The position numbers and the translations under genes are program-made. This document shows, piece by piece, positions 1 through 12,300 of a stretch of DNA of 64,000 bases. The notes under the pieces were generated by a model. It was not told the origin of the DNA, did no database searches, and saw only the letters and a list, made by a program, of their open reading frames with translations. This DNA comes from Cavia porcellus (Eukaryota; Chordata; Mammalia; Rodentia; Caviidae): the NCBI RefSeq assembly GCF_034190915.1, contig NW_026947506.1, forward strand, positions 36,001,748-36,065,747. The letters run 5' to 3'. How positions within the stretch are numbered: position 1 is the stretch's first letter; each line of letters opens with the position of its first letter.

Positions 1-273
1 CCGTGTCACAAGGAACCACCTCTTTTATTTTAAAAGAGTCACTGGTTTTCATCGTCAGCTTTTTCAGAAGTATATCTCAAGTTATCACATGTGAAAAAAA
101 AGCCAAGGCGGCCGCACACCTTCGAAGAGAGTCTTCAGAGTGCAGTAGTGCTTTTCCCTTGCTGAGTGTTAGGAGGGGAAAATGTGCTGAAGGGCTGTGC
201 CTCACTGGGCTGTGGGAGGTGCTACTCTCTGCGAATCCCTGCTAATCATTTTCCCATTATTTCAAATGAATAG

Positions 274-340
274 CAAGACTACACAGAGGAACAAGCAAAT
301 AGCCATGGGAAGAAAGAAATTCAACATGGACCCCAAAAAG
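274..340 (+). CDS. CYTH3: CYTH3 coding exon, linker between coiled coil and Sec7
   Basis: This 67-bp exon completes a split Ser codon and then reads [22 protein letters not shown], the basic linker just before the Sec7 domain. It ends on a codon boundary followed by the donor GTAAGC; the acceptor is a T-rich tract ending in AATAG. It is the first CYTH3 exon in the window. Confidence 0.93.
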
Positions 341-3300
341 GTAAGCACACACTTCCAGTTTTCTGACATGCAACTGATTTATCTAGTTTAGTGGCTGTCT
401 TTTGACAAAGGTGGTCACTTCATAAAAAGATGGAGTTGATACTATTTTATAAAAAAAAAAGCAAGTGGATGCAACTGCTTAATGAGGCCCCACAGGAGCA
501 GTGAGGAGCACTTGTTCAGTCCTTGATATGGAACCCCATGCTTGACATTTCTCTCCTAATCTTGCCGTGTGAGTAAGGTTCCAATATAGGGCCTCACATT
601 GTTAGTTGTGGTTAAGGATGGGAATGGAGTCCAGGTATAGAGTTCATAAATTTCATCATGTTGATTGAATTAAATAGTCCAAGTAAGATAGTTGTCTGTC
701 TGTCTGTGTCCCTTTCTTTGTCTCTCTGTATTTCTCTCTGTGTCTGCCTGCCTGTCCATCTTTCTTTCTTGTCTTTTCAGTACAGAGTTTTGCTATGCAG
801 TTCAGACTGGCCTCAAATTTGCTTTGTAGCCCAGGCTGGCTTCGAACTCACAGTAATCCTCCTGAGTGCTGGAATTACAGATGTCTGCCACTATGTTTGG
901 CCAGAGGATTATGTTTTTCCTTTTGCCCTCAAGAGGGGGACTGAATGAAAGAACAAGGAATCTTTTTCAGCTACTACTTTGTTCTTTCCTCCAGTTGAAT
1001 TTTCTAGGACATTAACTTGACAACAAAATCTGCTTGTTTTTGAGATTGAGCTATAAGGATTTGGCAGAATCTGTAAAAGCTGTTTCGTTTTGAGAGAGAA
1101 GAGAAAACCTGAGTCAGGCACTGAGGCTCGGGATCAAAGAGAGGCAAGGGTGTGGGAGTTGCACTGACCGCAGATCTGGCTTATTCATTGCTGGTGATCT
1201 GGGGCTGCATTCACTTCTGACATTTTCCTCATTTTTCTGACACTGAACCCCAATGTTAATTGTCAAATGGAAGTAATAGAGTTGAGTTTACTGAGTTAAA
1301 TTATCAGCAGGTATAAGCATTGGAAGTAATAGAGGGTGCTGAATGTTTTTGGAACTGGAACTCATGTTTTAGTGCTGAGTAGCATACTAGTAAGTTCACA
1401 GATAGATTCAAATCTCATGAAATGCACAGTACAGTAAACACTAATTTTTTTGAAGTGATGCTACCACTGTACCACAGTTCTTGGGTGCAAACTCACCTCA
1501 TGCTTAGGATGTCCTTGCTGTTGGTTCTTGGTTGTCATCTTACTTTATATGCATCATGTGTCAAAAGTACAACAAAAAGGGCCAACATTGAGAATTTCAT
1601 GTTAGTCAGGAAGCACAGAGAGAAGCACTTTGATTAATATACTCAGTCCTTACAATAGCTTATGAGGTAGAAAGTTCCATTTAATTCCTGTCTCACTGTT
1701 GGGCTGGATGAGGCTCACGGCAGCTGAGGACCCGCTGTCCTGAATGAGGAACGTGACTGCAAGATGCAGGCCTGCAGCCATGGCTGCTTGCTGAGCTGGC
1801 TGGAGCCTGGGATTTGGTTCATAGGAGCTGAGGGGCTGGAGATTTAGCTCAGTGGCTTAAGCGCCTGCCTGGCAAGCATAAGGTCATGAGTTCGATCCCT
1901 AGGGCCAAAAAAGAAAAAAAAAAGTGTGTTTATCATAGGAAGCTGAATCCCGCCAGTCTAGTCATCCCCATGGCATGTGCTTGTCATGTCCAGAGAAGTA
2001 GGAATTTAATCACGCTGTTGTGAATGTCTTAGCAGACTTTGTTTTGTGTCCACTTCACCTAAAAGATACATTTTTAAATTAATTTTTATTAGTACATGTT
2101 TGCAATCCCTAATGAATACTTTGCTTTCCTTGTGTGAAGTTGGTACGTATATGCAGCACATACTAATTACTTTTTTCATCTCTTCTTCCTCTGTTGATTT
2201 CTTTGTCCTTCCATCTCTTGATTCCCATTCCATCTGAAAAATGATCTACTTTCTTATTACTATTTATCTTTTTATTTTTCTGTGTTTTATAATTTAGGTT
2301 ACTCATATAGGAGATACCAATCAATGTTTAAAGCTTTGTGTCTCATTTATTTCACATAAGATTATGTATCCATTTTTCTAGAAATGACTCATTTATCTTT
2401 CCCCCAAAGAATAGTACTCCAGTGTATGTAAAAATCCCATTTTCTTTATTCATTCATCTGCTGATGGACATACAGGCTCCTTCCATCTGATTCTTCTCAG
2501 TGGCTTATCTGTAACTATGCTGCCCAATAAAAGCAGAACGTACTTACTCTGCCTCTGGGCTTTTGCTGGGAAACTTATCAAAATTATTTGGTTTATAGTC
2601 TTGGTTATGGCACTTGCCCTAGTCAGCTGGCTGCCATGACAAAATACTGTTGAGTGGAGGCTTAAACAACAGACACGTATTTTCCCATTGATCTGGGTAC
2701 TGCCTGTCTGACACTGGAGTGCCAGCATAGCCAGGTTCTGGTGAATGCCCCTTCTCCATTTGCAGACTGTTGCCTTCTTGCTGAATGCTTACATGGCCAG
2801 GGTGGAGCATGTTCACTCCAGGGTCTCTCTTCCTAAAATGGCACAAGTCTTAAACTAGGGGGCTCTATTCAAATGACTTAACCTAATCCTAACTCCCAGG
2901 GGCCCTATTGTGCATACTGTCACTTTGTGGCTTTGTGCTTCAATATATACCTTTTGAAGGGGACACAAATATTTAGTCTATAGCTATACCAGATAATCTC
3001 ATATGCTGCAGATGCATTGAGAACTGTATCTACTGCCTTATCCTTACTAAGCCTTGTAATAGTGTGAATCATGAAGATATCCTCAAAGTAAATTCTTTCA
3101 GGCTACCAGAGAGGTGATAACATTTTAATAAAGGAGCTTTGGTTTGTTTAGGTTCCTTGGATTCTAGAAGTAGCACTTGGTTTTATGAATAAAAGGAAAA
3201 GTTTCATTAAATTAAGGAGGCTAACAACATTCTACCACCCTTTAGAGTCCCAGTGTCCTAAAATGCCTTTCAAAGAAAAAATACTTAAGTTTGTAACAAG

Positions 3301-6300
3301 GGGTTTAGTGGAGCAGAAACTGAGGACTCTGCAAGGAAGAAGATACATGAGGTCAGGTGAGGAAGGACTGATTCCCAGGTCACATAGGAAGGAGCTGCTA
3401 TGGGAAGGGAGAGCAGCGTTCGGGGTTCAGGAAGCCCAGAGGAGGTAGATGCAGAGAATGGGGCAACAGTGGAGACTGCGAGACTCTCCACGCTGTGCTG
3501 AACTGTACCAGAGAGCACTGTGGGCCCTAGGTGGGGGAAGGAAGCCAGAGAAAACCCTTAGTCCATGGAGACAGGCAGCATCCGGGTGGTGGCAGTACAA
3601 AAGAGGAGACATACCCACTTCCAGAGGTCAGCAGTGGGCATGACTCCCACCATCTACATGCTGCGCCACCAGCTTACGAGAGGAGGCTGCATTAGAAACA
3701 AGAACAGACGACATCCAGGAGATGCCAGTGACATAGAGAAATAAACTCTCAGCCAATCACTGCCGAACACTTGAGGACAGCACCATCTGCTTGGTTTTTT
3801 GTTTTGTTTTGTTTTTCTTTTTCCTTTTTATCGGTACCGGGGATCGAACTCATGACTTCCTGCTTGCAAGGCAGGCGCTTATGCCACTGAGCTAAATTCC
3901 CAGCCCCTGACAGCACCATCTGACAAGACATAAGACTGGACAAACAGAAGCAAAACAAGAGGAAACAGGCCTTCTAGAAACAGTGGAAAGAAACTCTAAA
4001 AGTGGGATAGTTGTACATATTATAAATATCATCAAAGAGATTGGCAGGATGGGCCCTACCCATGATACCAAGGTGGGGCATTGTGAGAATGTTGGAAATA
4101 AATAGGGATGGCACGTGAACTCCGGGCCGTGCCCCAGAGAGGATGCTGCTTCAGCATGGGTTCAAGGCCTGGAAGAGAGTGTAATAATTCTCTCTGCCAT
4201 TTTACACAGAGTTACAAGGCATAGAAGATGAATTCAGCAAACCAGAATTCATGCAATTGAAGTCTTAAAGGAAACAACTTAAAATGGAACACAGGAAATA
4301 TTTTCAGGAAACCTTGGATTGTTTTAGAATAAAACTAAGATAAAACCTTCAGATTTGTAGGCTTTACGAAATGCTAAGCAGTATAAATTTTGGAAAGACC
4401 TATATATAGATATATTAAATAAAATATCACAAAACTTGTGGTAAAGAGAAAGTCATTAAATTTTTCAGGAAGAAAAGACTAGGTTGTCTAAGAAGAAATG
4501 AGCTCATTATCAGGAAACTGGATCAAAGAGAGCAGAAAAACGCTTCCAGGATTTGAGGAAAAATGACTTAAAACTGAGAATTCTGCCTACCTAAACTTCA
4601 GAAGAAGGGCAAATAGACATTTTCAGACTTGCAAGGACTCAGTCACCAAGACATTTCCCGAGTCTAGTAATTGAGAAGTTGAAAGCTTACACCTTCAACT
4701 CCCTTCCCAAAATGAATCTATGGGATAAAAAAAGACATGATATTTATAGATAAGCCAGATGTGGTGGCTGAAGCCTGTAATCTTAGCTCCTGAAGGCTGA
4801 AGCAAGAGGATCCCAATTTTGAGGCCTGCCATGGCAACTTGGCAAGACCATCTCAAAATTTATGTGTACATATATGTATGTATGTATTTTTTTTAAAGAG
4901 AAGAATAAGGTGTGTAACTCAGTTTATAGAGCATCCGTAGGTTTAATCCCCTAGTATTGGCAGAGGCAGTGACAGGGATGAGTGGGGGGTACTTCCAGTT
5001 AAGTCTAAATGACAAAATGAAAAGGCAAATAAAAGGCTAAAGTAAAAAAGTAAAATAAAAAGGAAAGTATAAGTCTGCTAAGGTTTTCTAGATATTGATA
5101 GGTAAATGTAAGTTTAGATAGTTGTTAAAATTTTAAGAGTAGCCACCAGATACAGGAATTAAATAAAATTCGTAAGTTATTAGGAAAGCTTAAATAAAGA
5201 AAACCTGATGAGGGCCAGGGTTTTGGCTCAGTGGCTCAAGCGCTTACTGGTGAGCGCAAGGTCATGAGTTGGACCCCTGGTACCAAAAAACCAAAAAACA
5301 AGCAGAGAAAAAACCTATACACAAAAAGACTTGATTAGTTTAATGAAAGGCTGAAATGTCACATGAAAGAGCACAAAATAAGAGGCTAGACTAAGTCCTT
5401 ACAAATCAGTATGCATAGACCTGACCAGGTCAAATTAACTTCTTAAAAAACAGACACTAACACTCAAGAGTTGAGGTAGGAGGACCAATTGTTGAAGGCC
5501 AGTCTCAGCTAGCTGTATAGGGAGACCCCGTCTCAAAATAGAAAATGTTAGTGTCTTCGTTATTTTTACTCATTGCTGTGACAAAATACCCAACACCCAA
5601 AGATAAAGAGGAAAGGCTTATTTAGCTCATGGTTTGTAGAGATTGTAATCCATAATCAGCTGGCTCCAAGACAGAGTGCCATGGTACAGGGCAACCGTTC
5701 AAGACAGCAGAAGACAGCAAAAGTGGGGAGAGCAAGCCTTTTTTCCTTACTTATATTGTAAGCAGGCCAGCCCCGCAGTAGGTATAGCACTCACACAGTC
5801 TCCATGTCCTCCTCTAGCACAGGATGAGGATGTTTACAAAGTGAGGACCCTGGTCCCCTGCTGAGTAGCTTAGTTAAACTTCTAAACTTCTCAAGTGTAT
5901 TAACTATTACACTTGGTTATTAGATTTTTAAAAATTCTAGCTTCTTTGGGGGATACACATAGGGCAAGTAACAGCCAGGTTAGAAATGCATAGATACTAA
6001 GTATAATGGGTTGAATGGTGGCCATTATTTTGTTCTTGAGTTTTCGAAGCAACACTTTAAAATATTTAAAACATTTAAAATATTAATTTTCTGATGAGAC
6101 ATTTGTTTTCTTTTATGAATAATTACCTACTCAGTGTATCACTGTCCGGGGGCTGTCTTAGCAAATTAAGCATAAATTGTGTGGCTTAAAATATAACAGT
6201 TTATTCTCCTGCAGTTCAGGAGGCCAGAATCCAGGGTCAAGGTGTTGTCCTTTACCCTTTGAAGGAGAAATCTCTTCTAGGCCTGTCCTGCTGTTAGGTG

Positions 6301-9300
6301 CTGCTCCTTGCCTCGTAGGCACATTACTCCAATTGTTGCCTCCACTTTCACATGACGGTCTCTGTTCTGAGGACACTTGTCACTATACTCAGAGAAGCCA
6401 GATCCTGTGTCGTCCTCTCATTTCTGGTCTCTTCTCTCCAGGATGCAGTCTTCTAGTCATAACTGGCCTCTTTGTCTCAGGCTTTTGACTGCATTACGTC
6501 TTAGGGCCTCTGATCTGAACTTAAACATGACTCCCTATTTCCCATGACTATAGCCTCCATCTCTTGCAAAGGAAGCCTTACTTCCCCATGGCCTCTTCTG
6601 TCTCCATTGTGTGACCTGGAAGGACAGAAATTACTTGTTTTGAGCCTGTTTGATTTTCCCAAATTCTCATAGGTCATTTCACAGCAGTCTTTAAGATTAA
6701 TCCTAGTTTGGGGTATACTGACTTGTAAGACAGTGTCTAGAGCAGTCTCTTCCTTGGACCCATTCACTTTTTTGAGCTTTGGCTAACAGTGAAGGATTAT
6801 TGACTTAGTGGAGGCCAGCTCCCAATCTTGTGGCCACAGAGATTATAGAAGATTAAGAGGTGTGGAAAGAGGTGGGAAGGATGTAAGAACCTCTTAAAGC
6901 TGGGGTCCCTCGAAAGGAACCCTCAAGGCAGTGTCTGCCCTTGAGTTGCTGAGATCTTTGAGAAGGCAAGCTTCCTGACCTTCTGTGCCACAGTTATAGC
7001 ACACATGGTCACCAATGACAAGGCCACGGACCAGCTCCAGGCCTGCCTCTGCTCATGGGGCATCCCTTTGTCTTTGATGTCCTGGGTTCCTTCCGATACT
7101 CCTGGCAATTTTCAGGGATGCAAAGATTTACTGTCTCTATTCACTGTCAGGCTGGTGAATCCTTACCATTTGAAATAATCATTTATAATAGTGTTCGGTA
7201 ACCTATTTTAACCTGTTAAATTGCCAGAAGACACATATGTACTTTTTTTGATGGATAAGATGTAGTATGAATATTAGGGAAATCAGATCATGCAGTTCCA
7301 TGGTTCCTCTGATTTTTTTGCTGTGTCCAAATCACTAAGATCAGCACACTGTGTTTTTGTCCTTGAAAACTGAGTTTGAGTGGCCTTCCTAATTGGTGCT
7401 TTCTGTCTTTTGCTGTTCTTTAGGGAATTCAGTTTCTAATAGAAAATGACCTGCTACAGAATTCCCCAGAAGACGTTGCCCAGTTCCTCTATAAAGGAGA
7501 AGGCCTAAATAAGACTGTCATTGGGGACTATCTGGGCGAGAGGTAAGTTGGAGGAGGATGACCATCAGTGGGACCCCCGCCCCTAAGCCTCCAGTCTGAG
7601 CAGAGCCACCCTGCTCTTTAGGAGTGCTCACAACTACTTAGCTACATACAGGACATAGGAATGCATATGCTGCTCTCCAGAAGTCTAGGTGTCCAGTGTG
7701 GTCATTCTGCTTCTGTGCAGTGTGAGGGATGTTATAGCATCTGGGGCCAGGTGGATTCTTTGTTTGTTTGGCATCATTCATGCAGGCACCCAAGACAGAA
7801 CCGACAATACCACTGCCTCTTTTTTCTCTTGGAAATCTTCTTCATCTTGCAAAATCTGGCTCAGAAATGCCCCATCTTTCTCAGTGGTTTTCTTTATGCT
7901 GTCATTTCGGGTGGCAGTAAAGATAGGAAGCTATTAATATCTCAAATGAAAAGCAGCAGGTCATATTTGCCTTCTGTGTGTTGTGTTGTGTTTTGTTTCA
8001 GACTAGGTCTGACTGTGTTGCCCAGGCTGGACTTGAACTCATGGTGATCTTTTTGCCTCAGCTGTCTGAGTGCTGGAATCATAGATGTGTGCCACCGTAC
8101 CCAGCTCAGTTTTACTTTATAACCTTCTCTAATAAAATCTCTTTACAGTGTTTAGCAGAGGTTAGACAGAGATGCTAAGGCAGCACATGCAGAGTGTGCC
8201 CCAATGGACTTTTGTCTAGGATCTTAGAGAATATTATTGAACAAAAGCCCAATCAGGGTAGCTACTATTTCTAGTTTTTTTATTGAAAAATACTTTGTCA
8301 GATGTGGTAGAACATACTTGTAATCTCAGCATGCTGGTAGACTTTGAGTTAGAAGAATCAAAAGTTCAAGCTCAGTCTGGGCAATTTAGTAACTTAGTGA
8401 GATTTTTGTCTCAAAATTTTCAAAAGGTGTAGGAGATAGGTGTGATGGCACACACCTGTAATCCCAGCAAGGAGAGGTTGAAAGCAGGAGATTGCCATGA
8501 ATTTGAGGACAGCCTAAGCTACATAGTGAGTTCAAGGCCAGCCTGAACTAATAGTGAGACCCTGTCTCAAAAAACAAAGCAAAATAAAAGGTGTTTGGAG
8601 ATACTCTTTGTGCTTTCTGGGTATAATCTCAGGTATGTCAGTCAATCAATGCTTAACTGAAAGTGGAATATTACTCAGCTCATTCTGTGAGATGAATACT
8701 ACCTGACACCCAAACCAAAGACATCACAAGAAAAGAAAACTACAGACCAGTATCATTTAGGAATATAGAAACAAAAAATTTCAACTAATTTTTAAAAAAT
8801 AAAATCAGCAATGTATAAAAAGAATTATGCACCAATTTATGCCATTATTACAGGGTTAGGTTGCACACACAAGACAAGGTAAAATCGTATCAATAGACTA
8901 AATAATAAAACCCATATTGATTGCCCCATTAAGTGTGGGAAAAGCATTGGTAAAATTTAAAACTACTATCCAGGTGGGTAAGCCCAGCACTTTGGGAGGC
9001 TGAGGCAGGAGAGAGTCAAGTTTTAACTTGGGCAATTTAAGTGACTTAGTGAGACCTCAAAAAATAAAAAGGATAGAGATGTAGTATAATGCGAAATCCT
9101 TGTAATCCCCATTGTGTACATTCGTACATACGTAAACACTGTTTTTATATATAAAAACATTCAAATACTCAACAAACTAGGACTGGAGGATAACTTCCTC
9201 AACATGGTGGTGGGCACCTAAGAAAAAGTAATGTCCTACTAATGATGGAAAAACTTTTTGCTTGAGATCCAAAGCAAGATCAGAATACCTGTTCTCCCTA

Positions 9301-12300
9301 CTGTTGATCAAAATCATATTGGCAGTTCTGGCCAGGGAACTTGGGCAATGAAATGAAAATAAAGACAGGTAGAAGAGAAAAGAACAAATAACATTATTTC
9401 TGTTTGCAGGTGACATGATACATACATATAAAAACTCTGAGGAATCTCTGAAAAACCGTTAGAGGAAGCAAGTTCAGCAAGGTTATAGGCTACAAGATCC
9501 CAGTACTCATTTATACTTTTATATAGTATTGAACTAACTGAAAGGATATTAAAGGTTCTATTGCAATAGCATTAAGAAGGATAAAATAGGGTCTGGGATT
9601 TAGCTTAGAGGCATAAGCCACCTGCCTGGCAAGGGCTAGGTCATGAGTTCAATCCTTGGTACCAAAAAAAAAAAAAAAAAAAAAAAAACAAACCAAAAAA
9701 GAAAAAGAAAAAGATAAAATGATGTGCTGAGAATATAGTTCAGTGGCACAGCACCTGCCTGGCAAGTGCAAGGTCCTGAGTTTGATCTTTGATACTCACA
9801 AAAAAAAAAAAAAAAAAAAAATCAAAAACTGCAAACTTTTTACTCTGAAAAGTATAATGTTGAGAAAAATTCAAAGATCCAGACAAAAAGACATGTGCAT
9901 TGCACAGAAAACTTATTATTGCTGATTGATAGTACTCTTCACATTTAGCTACTTTTTTTTTTTTTTTTTTTAAAGACAGGTTCTTGCTATGCAATTCAGG
10001 CTGAGCTTGAACTCAATGTGTAGCCTAGATTTGTGTCTAGCTAATAGCTGTCCTCTGCCTAAGCCTCCTGAGTGCTGGGATGATAACCATGTGCCACCAT
10101 ACCTGCCTGAGCTACATATTTAATGCTTTCCCTATCAAAATTCCTGATGACTGACTTTTTTGCAGAAGTTTGAAGGCTTATCCTAAAATCTGTATATGAT
10201 ACTTCAAGGGACCCAGAATAGCCCTTAGTTTTGAAAAAGATCGAAATTGGAGAATTCACACTTCCCATTTACAAAATAAATTACAGCTTTACTGACCAAG
10301 ACAGTATGGCAGTGATATAAGGATAGACATAAGGAAGACATATAGAATTGAAAAGTCAGAAACTCTCATATTCAGTGTCCAGTAATTTTTAAACAAATGT
10401 TCCATGACCATTCAGTGGGAGAAAAAAGTCTTATCATAGATGGTGCTCAAATAGTATACAAAAATTAAAAGAGAGCAAAGAACTTAAATATAAGAAATAA
10501 AAATATAAAGCGCTTAGAAGAAAACAAGCGTAAATCTTGGTGATTTTGATTTATGCCAGAGTTTCTTAATCCAACACCAAAAGCAGAACAAAAGAAAAAA
10601 CTAAGTGAAGTAGACATCATCCAAGTTAAATATTTTGTGCTTCAAATGATATCAGCAAGAAAGTGAAATGACAACCCCCTAAACAGAAGAAAGCATTTAC
10701 AAATCATATATAAATCTTATAAGGTCATGTTTAGGATATATAGTTAAGTCTAACAGTTGATCATACAAATTCTAAACATGTGAAATACGAAAGTTTTGGA
10801 ACAGCAACACGATACTAAAATTTTAGATTTTGGAGCACTTTGGATTTTCAGATTAGGGGTACTCAACCCATACTGCAATCCCCAGGGAACGAGTGTGGGT
10901 AGAGAAGAGGACAAAGCAAAGACTGAGCCCTGAAGACTTCACCCCAGACTGGGAGCGAGGGCCATTGCAGGGGAGTAGGAAAGAGTAGGAAAGAGTGGTG
11001 GGCCTGACTCTTCATTCTCTCTGCCTGCTTGAGGTGCTAGACAATTTGTGAGCCAGGAGGAGGCTGATCTCCCCCAGGTGCAGTGTGTATAGCTGAGCCC
11101 TTTACAGAGCTCCCAACAAGTAGACTGTGAACTTAGTCAGGATGTGAACACCTGTGGTCAGGTGTCGTTTGCTCACCTGAGGAGGGCTGGTTTGCTTGGC
11201 TTGAGACAGGTGTTTGGCTGGAGGGTGCTGTCCTGCGTGAATTTCAAGTGGCCTGTATTTCTGCTAACCCTGAGGTAGGGTAAGGGGACCTCAGGGTTGG
11301 ATGGGACTCCTCAGTTCACCTCATGACCAGAACCTGCAGTGGCATCTTCAAGTTAAAATTTAGTGAAGCATATTGCTACATCAATGTTTTTTATTGTATT
11401 TAATGTTTTTATTGTATTGTATTTAATGTTTTTTATTATATTTAAATAAGTTTTATACCTTTTACTATATTTTCATGTTTATTTTTAAAAAACTAATATA
11501 TTGTTTCTTTTCTTTTCTGAACCAGCATAAACCTTACAATTTGTGGACTTGAAATGGGCTAGGGGTCATTTTGAAGGCTGCGGAACACACTGAGCATTGG
11601 GCAACCTTCAAAATGAAGATTGACACATTGAGCTTGATATTTTGGCACTCAGAGTTGGCAGTGGCATTTGTCATTTGGAATTTTGTAATGATCTTCTTGA
11701 TGTAACTGGTTCTTGGATGTACCCCTATTACCTTATTTATTCTGTTTTGCATTAAGCCTGAAAACAAATGCACAGTGAAGAAAATCTTAATTTGTAGTCA
11801 TACAAAATTAAAACTGCGAGAATGTGCTAAAGGATAATGGTAGTTTTTCTTTTTCCCACTATAGGAACTGAATGCAAGGCCTTTGCACCGAACCCTTCTC
11901 CTCACTCCCCCTCTTTTCTTTCATGTTTATTTTGAGACGGATTTTAGCTAAATCATTAAGGTACCCAGGCTGGGTTCAAACTTGTGATCTTCCTGCCACA
12001 GTGGCTCAGAGTGCTAGGATTATAGGCATGAGCTGCTGTGCTGGGCTAGGATATGGCTTTCTTTTAAAGTGATTGAGCCTTGAAAACTTGTTTTCACTCT
12101 CTTCAAGGGATGAATTTAATATCAAAGTTCTTCAGGCTTTTGTTGAACTCCATGAGTTTGCTGATCTCAACCTTGTACAAGCCTTAAGGTGAGTGTTTGG
12201 CTGCACATGGCATAGACCACACTGGGAGACCTGGGTGGTAGTGGAATAGTGGTCATTAACACTCTGAGTAACTCAAGGAGCCACAGGTCCTGCAGACACT

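Larger units (their letters stand above)
341..7423 (+). other. CYTH3: CYTH3 intron (7.1 kb) with many repeats, no other exon seen
   Basis: Donor GTAAGC at 341 and acceptor CTTTAG ending at 7423. The intron holds TCTG/TCTC simple repeat, B1, ID, MLT1-like LTR, old LINE-1/HAL1 and B1-ID dimer remnants listed separately. The stretches 910-1830, 3000-3780 and 6500-7420 show nothing I can identify. Confidence 0.85.
8700..10740 (+). mobile_element. Old LINE-1 ORF2 remnant with nested SINEs
   Basis: Plus-strand LINE-1 ORF2 words occur in order: ACTACAGACCAGTATCATTT, then a palm-like region before 9600 (TGCAGGTGACATGATACA), then the C-terminal region (TTTACTGACCAAGACAGTAT, TGAAGTAGACATCATCCAAG). All frames are full of stops. 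SINEs at 8965, 9590, 9722 and 9950 split it. Confidence 0.75.
7543..12107 (+). other. CYTH3: CYTH3 intron (4.6 kb) filled by an old LINE-1 and SINEs
   Basis: Donor GTAAGT, acceptor CTTCAAG. The middle (8700-10740) is an old plus-strand LINE-1 ORF2 with SINEs inserted. The region 10750-11380 shows nothing recognisable. At 11384-11450 an AT-rich motif close to TTTTATTGTATTTAATG recurs about three times. Confidence 0.85.

Noticed and set aside
1832..1924. tRNA gene
   Set aside because: A- and B-box text belongs to an ID SINE with an A-rich tail; there is no cloverleaf anticodon arm of a true tRNA.
7661..8047. 128-codon ORF after the CYTH3 Sec7 exon
   Set aside because: Overlaps intron and an antisense B1; no conserved wording.
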